A DNA stretch of 64,000 bases from Cocos nucifera. Lineage: Eukaryota; Streptophyta; Magnoliopsida; Arecales; Arecaceae. Numbering within the stretch: the stretch's first letter is position 1; every line of letters begins with the position of its first letter. Position numbers and translations under genes: made by a program. Below are positions 58,386 through 64,000 of this stretch, piece by piece. The DNA lies in NCBI GenBank assembly GCA_006176705.1, contig QRFJ01000369.1, forward strand, positions 310,001 to 374,000, written 5' to 3'. The notes beneath the pieces were generated by a model. That model made no database searches, was not told the origin of the DNA, and saw only the letters and a program-made list of their open reading frames with translations.

Positions 58386-59747
58386 TTTAACTAGAATCCA
58401 AGCCACAAGAACTGACAAAAAATGTTAAATATGGTCTGATGTAATTATTAAAACAGCTGACATCAAACAAGATGCAACTTAAAAAGTCCCAAGTTACAAG
58501 ATTCTAGATGTTGAAGATCTTCACTAAAAAAATAATTGTCAATGCATGAATTTAATATGTTATCAAACTATCAGAACTCAGAAGTATAAGAGTAATTGTT
58601 GTCCAAATATAAAAAATAAAAAATAAAAAATAAAAACTAGGTGCAGACCTCCTTTCATGGAGCTGAAAGAAAATCGAAGACATGCATCAACTGCAAGAAG
58701 CAAAACACTAGATACAAGAAAAATTACTGGCCATATTACGATTGCAGGTAACCTGTCAGAAATTTGGAGATGTAGATTGATGGAATGAGGTGAGAACCAA
58801 GTCCAGTCACCAACAAAAGGTAACTGATAAAAGGAATACAGAAGGCTCCAGAATTTGTCAGCTTTAATTATGAAAATATTCCTGTCATTTCTACTCCAGT
58901 ACTTAAACTTGGTACAAACAATTTGTTGTTTTATCACAGCCCACTGGCACGTTCCACATGGAGCTCTGGAGAAAATGGGGGTCCAAAGATTTAAGCAGTT
59001 TTTGTTGGAAAGAAAACAAAGATTACAAGGGACGGAAGTGGAGCTGGTAAGATCCATCTGCAGCTATTTCACAATGAACATCATTTAGAGAATAGGCTTA
59101 AATATTAAAGATACAACCATGCTCAGATATGCATGCGCACTCACAGATTGATGACATTGATGGCAATTAATTGCTATATAAATTAACCATATTATTCCAG
59201 CTCTTCAATAAATATTCTGAAAATTTAAAGCAATAGTCCAAATCTATACAGCACCATATAATTATGTAATACTCAAACCAAGAATCAGCTTTATAACAAT
59301 AAGAAATTCATAGATACTTAAAGATTTACTGTATATCTTGATCATTGCATCCAATCAGGACATAGTACCAATAAGAATATATGATAAGGACTTCTTCGGA
59401 ACTTTTTCATTTTAAAGCCTTTTTTCATCATATCTATGTTCAAGCAAATGTCACATAATTGTGTATTTCATAGTCAAGCATTTAAGTGCCACCAGCATGT
59501 GCCTGGCCATGCCATCTTCAAATCCAAATCCAAGATCTGGGCTGCATGATCTGGATCAGAATGGACTCCAGCCATCTAAATCAGATTCATGGGTCAGCAC
59601 TAATTTAGATCTTCAGAATTAGATTGTAAGGTCCAGATTTTGGCACTCTGATCTTTTGTACAAAAGACCTAGATCTTGATTTATTACTTGCAAAATTAAT
59701 TAGAACAACCATCTTCAAAGATTCATTTATCTCCTTGGCTTCTAAAA
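58386..59747. other. Spacer with no supported gene
   Basis: AT-rich. A 159-codon minus-strand frame (58578-59057) has no domain; its hydrophobic C-terminus is a translation of A-rich sequence at 58608-58635 (aaataaaaaataaaaa). I do not call it a gene. Confidence 0.4.
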
Positions 59748-60640
59748 TGTAATACCCCAACATATTAAAGCCTATAACAAGATCATTTATATATGCAACC
59801 TATGTGTATTATATGAACTATTGCTATGTATAACTAGGACCACAATGGAAATGAATCCTTTGTATTGTAATTATATTAGTAAGGACTCGAGTGTTATGGC
59901 AAGTAGCACTTTAAAATGGAATAAGAGAAGTTTGAGGACTAAATTATAATGATAGAGAATGTCAAAGACAAAATTGTATTTTAGTGCTTCCCTCAATGAA
60001 TGTTTTTAATAATTTTACACAAAAAGATATGCCTAGATATGAATCATTAGATATTGTACATTAACTATATGAATTTTTATATATATCCGTATTATTCCTG
60101 TCATTCCATTTTTCTTTGTATTATATTGTTTACCATATTTGGGTACTTGCTGAGCTATGTAGCTCATCATTTAATTATGATATTTTAGATTGAAAGGCTA
60201 ATTGACGTTAACCTCTACCAAGCTTAAAGTGCTTTTGGTGCACAAAGGGAAGCTACTTTTACAGCAGGAAGAGTTAGATCCTTAATGTAATCTTAAGGTA
60301 CGGCTTGTAGCTATAAAACCGACCATATTAGTAAAGCAGAGGGTTTGTAATGCACCAATACTGAAGGATGCAATGTGTACCTCTCAACTGAATTAATTTT
60401 GCATATCTAAGACAATTGGATGAAATAAATCTTAGTTTGATTCCAAGAATGTGTTGAAAAGTTTAGTTTGGATGAAATTTTAGTTTCTCTGTATTATGAA
60501 ATGGCCATTTACTTTATAATAACATGTCTTGAGGTTTAAATATGCTTCCATGGAAATTAATCAAATTAAATCAAGTCATTGATTGATCGAGATTGTGGTC
60601 ACATTCAGGACTTGACAGAGCTGGGTTCCAGGTCATGACA
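59748..60640 (+). mobile_element. Probable solo LTR (gypsy/chromovirus-like), about 0.9 kb
   Basis: It begins TGTAATACCCCAACA and ends GGTCATGACA, matching the TGTAATACCCC start and TGACA end that I associate with plant chromovirus LTRs. Internal blocks ('tgagctatgtagctcatca' near 60151, 'ggtacggcttgtagct' near 60297) fit the same type. No interior or primer-binding site follows. Flanks taaaa and ccaaa do not form a good target duplication, so a border may be wrong or the flanks decayed. Confidence 0.5.
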
Positions 60641-61714
60641 CCAAATAACTAATAAGTAAGCTTCCAAAACTTAAAATTACTAATCTCCTTAGATTTTCAA
60701 TAAAAGAAAGACGATAGCTATCTTCAACATTCATTGAAAAAAGTGATTCCTGCTCCTTATTTTCTACCTAAAAGGAGAAACTGTGCTGATTCCCTGCAGG
60801 GCAAAGCATGCTTTGTTGGTTACATTCAAAATCAAAATTTAGTTTTATACTTCTGTAAAGATAAAAAGCATCCATACAAAGTATGCTATATAAGGTTCTT
60901 GGACAAGGAAGAAAACTTTGCTTGGTCATCCACAGGCAAAAAGGAAAAAAAAAAGGTTTTGAGTATCGAGTTTGATAATTTGAATAATAGCATATCGTGT
61001 CTCCTTATCTGGGTCTCTTAGGCTTAGGCCTACAAGATTCTGGGTCAAATTAAGATATCCTACAGACTTATCAGTAGCATATATCTCTGCTGAATACTTA
61101 AACATGGTGTTTTTATCTTGCACAAGACATATATGAGCTTATGGTTTGCACAAAGTGAACTTTTTATATCCATATATAATGGTCTCTTCCTCATATTTTT
61201 CATTCAAATTACAATATAATCAGGCTTCTCACTGTGCATGTTCACCATTTAAGAGAAATGGGGAAGAATCTTATAATATGCAATCCAAACCAACAACCTA
61301 TATACTTTATGATAGAATCCTAATCTTAACAACTTTGGACTTTGTGGAATCACAAATCTTCCCCTTTGATTACTCTTAAAATATACATATGATGCGCATA
61401 TGGTTTAGGATATGATTCCTCCAAATTCATCCTATGTGCTAGGGCTTATTATTTTATGTGGGCTCATGGCCTCCAGTAGACTCAATGGTCTATTATTAAT
61501 TAGCTATTGAAATAAGGGAGGTTCCATTTATGAGATCTTATAGAAGTGCTGAAATAAAATAATGTAAAATTACTCAATATTTGCAAGGCCTTACCAAAGG
61601 CAAACCCTTAGATACATCAATAAATGAATATATCAAACCTCGTTTGCATCTGAATTTGAATATTCAATCCACATCCATATATGTGATATGTCAAACTTAA
61701 ATTTATTCGGTTTT
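60641..61714. other. Spacer with no supported gene
   Basis: A 95-codon frame (60734-61021 plus) has no recognised domain and no supported promoter. Nothing else stands out. Confidence 0.4.
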
Positions 61715-62100
61715 ACAGCATAGTGGTCCTTGCACTTTAATTGACCAAGTTTAATGGCCCAGAGTTCATATTCATTTTGGATATGTCCCAAATAATGATG
61801 CAGAGATCATTCTGTTATTTTGAATTTATCCAATTTAGTGGCATGGAGGTTAAACCACATGGGCTTATCTAGTTTAATGGCATAGAAGTTCAAACAATTT
61901 TAGGGTTATTGGTTTCTGACATGGAGGTCATTTCATATTTTAGTTGGTCCAGTTTAAAGATGTGGTCATTGTATTTTGAACATCCAGTTTAATGACATGG
62001 CGGTCATATAACATTTTGGACTTGCCCAATTTTAATATGGTAGTCATAGCATTTTGGATTTACCCACTCAACTAACATGGTGGCCATGTTACTTTGAACG
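61715..62100 (+). repeat. Degenerate tandem repeat of about 40 bp, roughly ten units
   Basis: The phrase 'ccagtttaatgacatggaggtcat...ttttgga' recurs with variation. Its 'atgg(a/c)ggtcat' part is at about 61721, 61754, 61797, 61841, 61880, 61917, 61957, 61995, 62036 and 62079. Spacing runs from about 33 to 45 bases. Units have diverged strongly and no two are identical, so this is an old array. No frame runs through it. Confidence 0.65.
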
Positions 62101-63089
62101 CTGGGATTAACAGTAACTTGTCTTTAAAATTTATTTTGATCTTCACCATCCAATGGACAAGGATAGCCTTCAACTGGTTTGATGGATAAAGTCTAGACTT
62201 GATATCAGCCTAGGCTTAATATCTAATGGGCATAATCCATCATCAAATCCCATGGTTCAATTTTTAACTATTAGAACAATTTCATTTCTGAGGATATGAT
62301 AGAAAATCCTCAAGCTATCAGAAAATTTGATCAATCATCAACAAGATTTGCAGTTTTGAACTTATGATTATTTATCACATAGCTCTTTCTCACATGGTAT
62401 CACCCCTTACCACTTGGGCAAGGTGACGGGATTCAATTATGGTTGGAACCAGCCCTCAAGGGATGGGGTGTCTATAGGATAGAGAAGGGATGATTGGTCC
62501 TTCCTAATACACGCACACAAAAAACAAAAGGATCATTTAAAGTGCAAGTTGTCTTGAATATGCACCAACTTCAAATTATCTAAGTGGAAAGCAAGTCATG
62601 CCTATGGCTTTTCCACCATTGGATGTTTAGTTTAGAAATTTTGTGATATAAACTTGTTTCTCTCTGGTTTTCAAATTTTCTAACCAATCATTAATGTTAT
62701 CTCTGGATAAATAGTCTATGAAATTGACGTGTTCTGAATTTTATACAATCCACAGAATGACAATGTAAAGTTCCAAAGTTTGCTGGGTGAAGATCAATAG
62801 TTGGCTCCGTGATTCCATCTTTATCATCTACCATGTGAAGTTCCCAGAAGTAGGCATTTGGAATGAAAGGTTCAGTGATTCCATCTTCATCACCTACCAT
62901 CAAATTATCACCAAATTCTGGAGCTATGTAATTCTCTAAATGACCTCTATCTTGGATTCTGTACATCACTAATTTGGTACAAATGAATAATTTCTGATAT
63001 ATGAGGTCTACGTCCCATTAGAAACACTTCTATATGAGTGGTCGATAGACTCATATTTGAGATGTTCTTTGGTATGTTAGTGATATTTG
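62101..63089. other. Spacer with one weak minus-strand exon candidate (62697-62969)
   Basis: The frame 62969-62697 has about 90 codons and holds a duplicated phrase, GDEDGITEPFIP then DDKDGITEPTID, 66 bases apart. It starts next to a CAG acceptor-like site (gtgatgtacag near 62958). I do not recognise the protein, and no partner exon is evident. The rest is unremarkable. Confidence 0.35.
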
Positions 63090-64000
63090 GTCTATATTAA
63101 TGAACTATTGGACCCCTTATAAAAGAAAGGACAAGATCCTATGTAATAATACCTAGGCCCATGGCCCACATGCACCGGACCTAGCCCAGGCCGCACCATG
63201 CATGGACACTGCCTTAGGCAGACCCGTGGTGCATTCCAAAGCATACACCGCCCTAGGCAGTCCCACAAATGAGAGAAGGGAAATCGGCCGAGCGTTCTTC
63301 TCAAGAGCTCCCTCTTCTTCGCACTCATCCCTCTCTGCCCCATCTCATGTACTTCCTGTTCCCCTCCCCGATAAGAAGAAGAGAAAGGAAAATGGTGCCA
63401 GGCCCTCTCTCTTCCCTCGTTTTCCCCCTCCTCCACTGCCTTAGTCTCTCATTTCTCATCTCTTATCTCCTTCTCTCTTTGCAGAACAAGGAGAACTAGA
63501 GGAAGAACAACAAGGCTAGTGCTTTGGAGGAGAAGATAAGGAAAGCATTGGCCTATTGAAGCCAACGTCAAGGTAAGACCCAAATCTTTTCTTTGAATCT
63601 GATTCTTGGGATCGTAGGACTAAATCTTGAAAGGTTTAGGGTAAGATGTAATGTAATTTCTAAAATTTCAGAAGGATGGGATAGGAATGAACTAGGGGAA
63701 AGAGAAAACTCTGTAAATTAATGGTAATCTCAGGGACGACAGATTCTGCCCTATTACAATCCGGAAATTTTAAGTCATAATCGGCTGAGTATTTTTATCT
63801 GAAAATTTAATTGGAAGTTGTTAACTCACAGATCAATCAATCTGCAAACTTTGAGAATTTTTAGCTAGGTCAAATAAATCATTGAAATGGCCTGATGTGC
63901 AGGGTATGGCAGAACAGAATATTGATCCTGTAGTTGATTAGAACCATGCTTATATTTAGTGTTTTGGTATGATGTTTGGTGACATCATGCTAATGGTTTT
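63090..64000 (+). mobile_element. Probable LTR promoter-leader region cut by the window end
   Basis: A TATA-like 'ccttataaaagaaagg' (near 63116) precedes a GC-rich stretch with 'cctaggcccatggcccacatgc', a CT-rich leader, an acceptor-like 'tctctttgcag' (63474-63484) and an exon-like piece of about 90 bases ending CGTCAAG-GTAAGACC (near 63571). The same layout, with a GTCGAG-GTAAGG end, is at 15191-15340. I infer an LTR of a gypsy-type element. A host first exon and intron is the alternative. Confidence 0.35.

Noticed and set aside
58578..59057. 159-codon minus-strand frame
   Set aside because: Longest frame in its area, but there is no domain, no supported start or splice site, and the C-terminus is a translation of an A-rich run.
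59743..60645. Target duplication for the LTR at 59748-60640
   Set aside because: Flanks taaaa and ccaaa share only three of five bases, so I did not claim one.

Overview
This is a repeat-dominated stretch of a plant nuclear genome, very probably a monocot and plausibly a palm. The plant call rests on Ty1/copia and Tat-type Ty3/gypsy retrotransposons, hAT transposase debris, solo LTRs, GT-AG introns with plant-like borders and AT-rich spacers. The palm call rests only on my recollection of similar LTR families and was not checked. About two thirds of the window is transposable-element sequence. I find one intact small host gene (56415-56786, + strand), a possible terminal exon facing it (56919-57179, - strand), and a few weak exon candidates.

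Layout. 1-8925: the 3' end of a Tat LTR (1-279) sits in the RT domain of a minus-strand copia element (copia A, 280-6893, LTR of about 2.77 kb). Copia A lies in a minus-strand LTR of another family (6894-8311), which itself interrupts a minus-strand hAT transposase pseudogene (8312-8925). 8926-14271: spacer with a purine-tract repeat. 14272-21170: a three-layer nest, with a solo copia A LTR (16147-18967) inside a solo Tat LTR (15362-19297) inside a probable older LTR. 23805-46768: the main nest. Copia B has its 5' LTR at 23805-24177 and a truncated 3' LTR at 46657-46768. It was invaded by a gag-only element (25632-32552, exact 5-bp target duplication ATATT) and by a 12-kb Tat element (34476-46514). 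46769 to about 48440: a plus-strand LTR of the same family as 6894-8311, truncating copia B. 48440-64000: lower-copy spacer with the host gene, a second purine-tract repeat, a probable solo LTR (59748-60640), a degenerate tandem repeat (61715-62100) and a probable LTR or leader at the right edge.

The element coding regions are all dead. Nearly every key-residue loss I identified (Trp to stop, Gly to Glu, His to Tyr, Cys to Tyr, Asp to Asn, Gln to stop) fits a C-to-T or G-to-A transition, as expected from decay of methylated cytosine. The most interesting structures are the spliced antisense gene and the 115-bp tandem array in the Tat element, the gag-only element with a palindrome cluster in its LTRs, and the target duplications that let insertions be ordered in time. 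I see no CRISPR, rRNA or convincing tRNA gene. I find no clearly new biological system; this is a layered retrotransposon landscape with a few unusual internal features.
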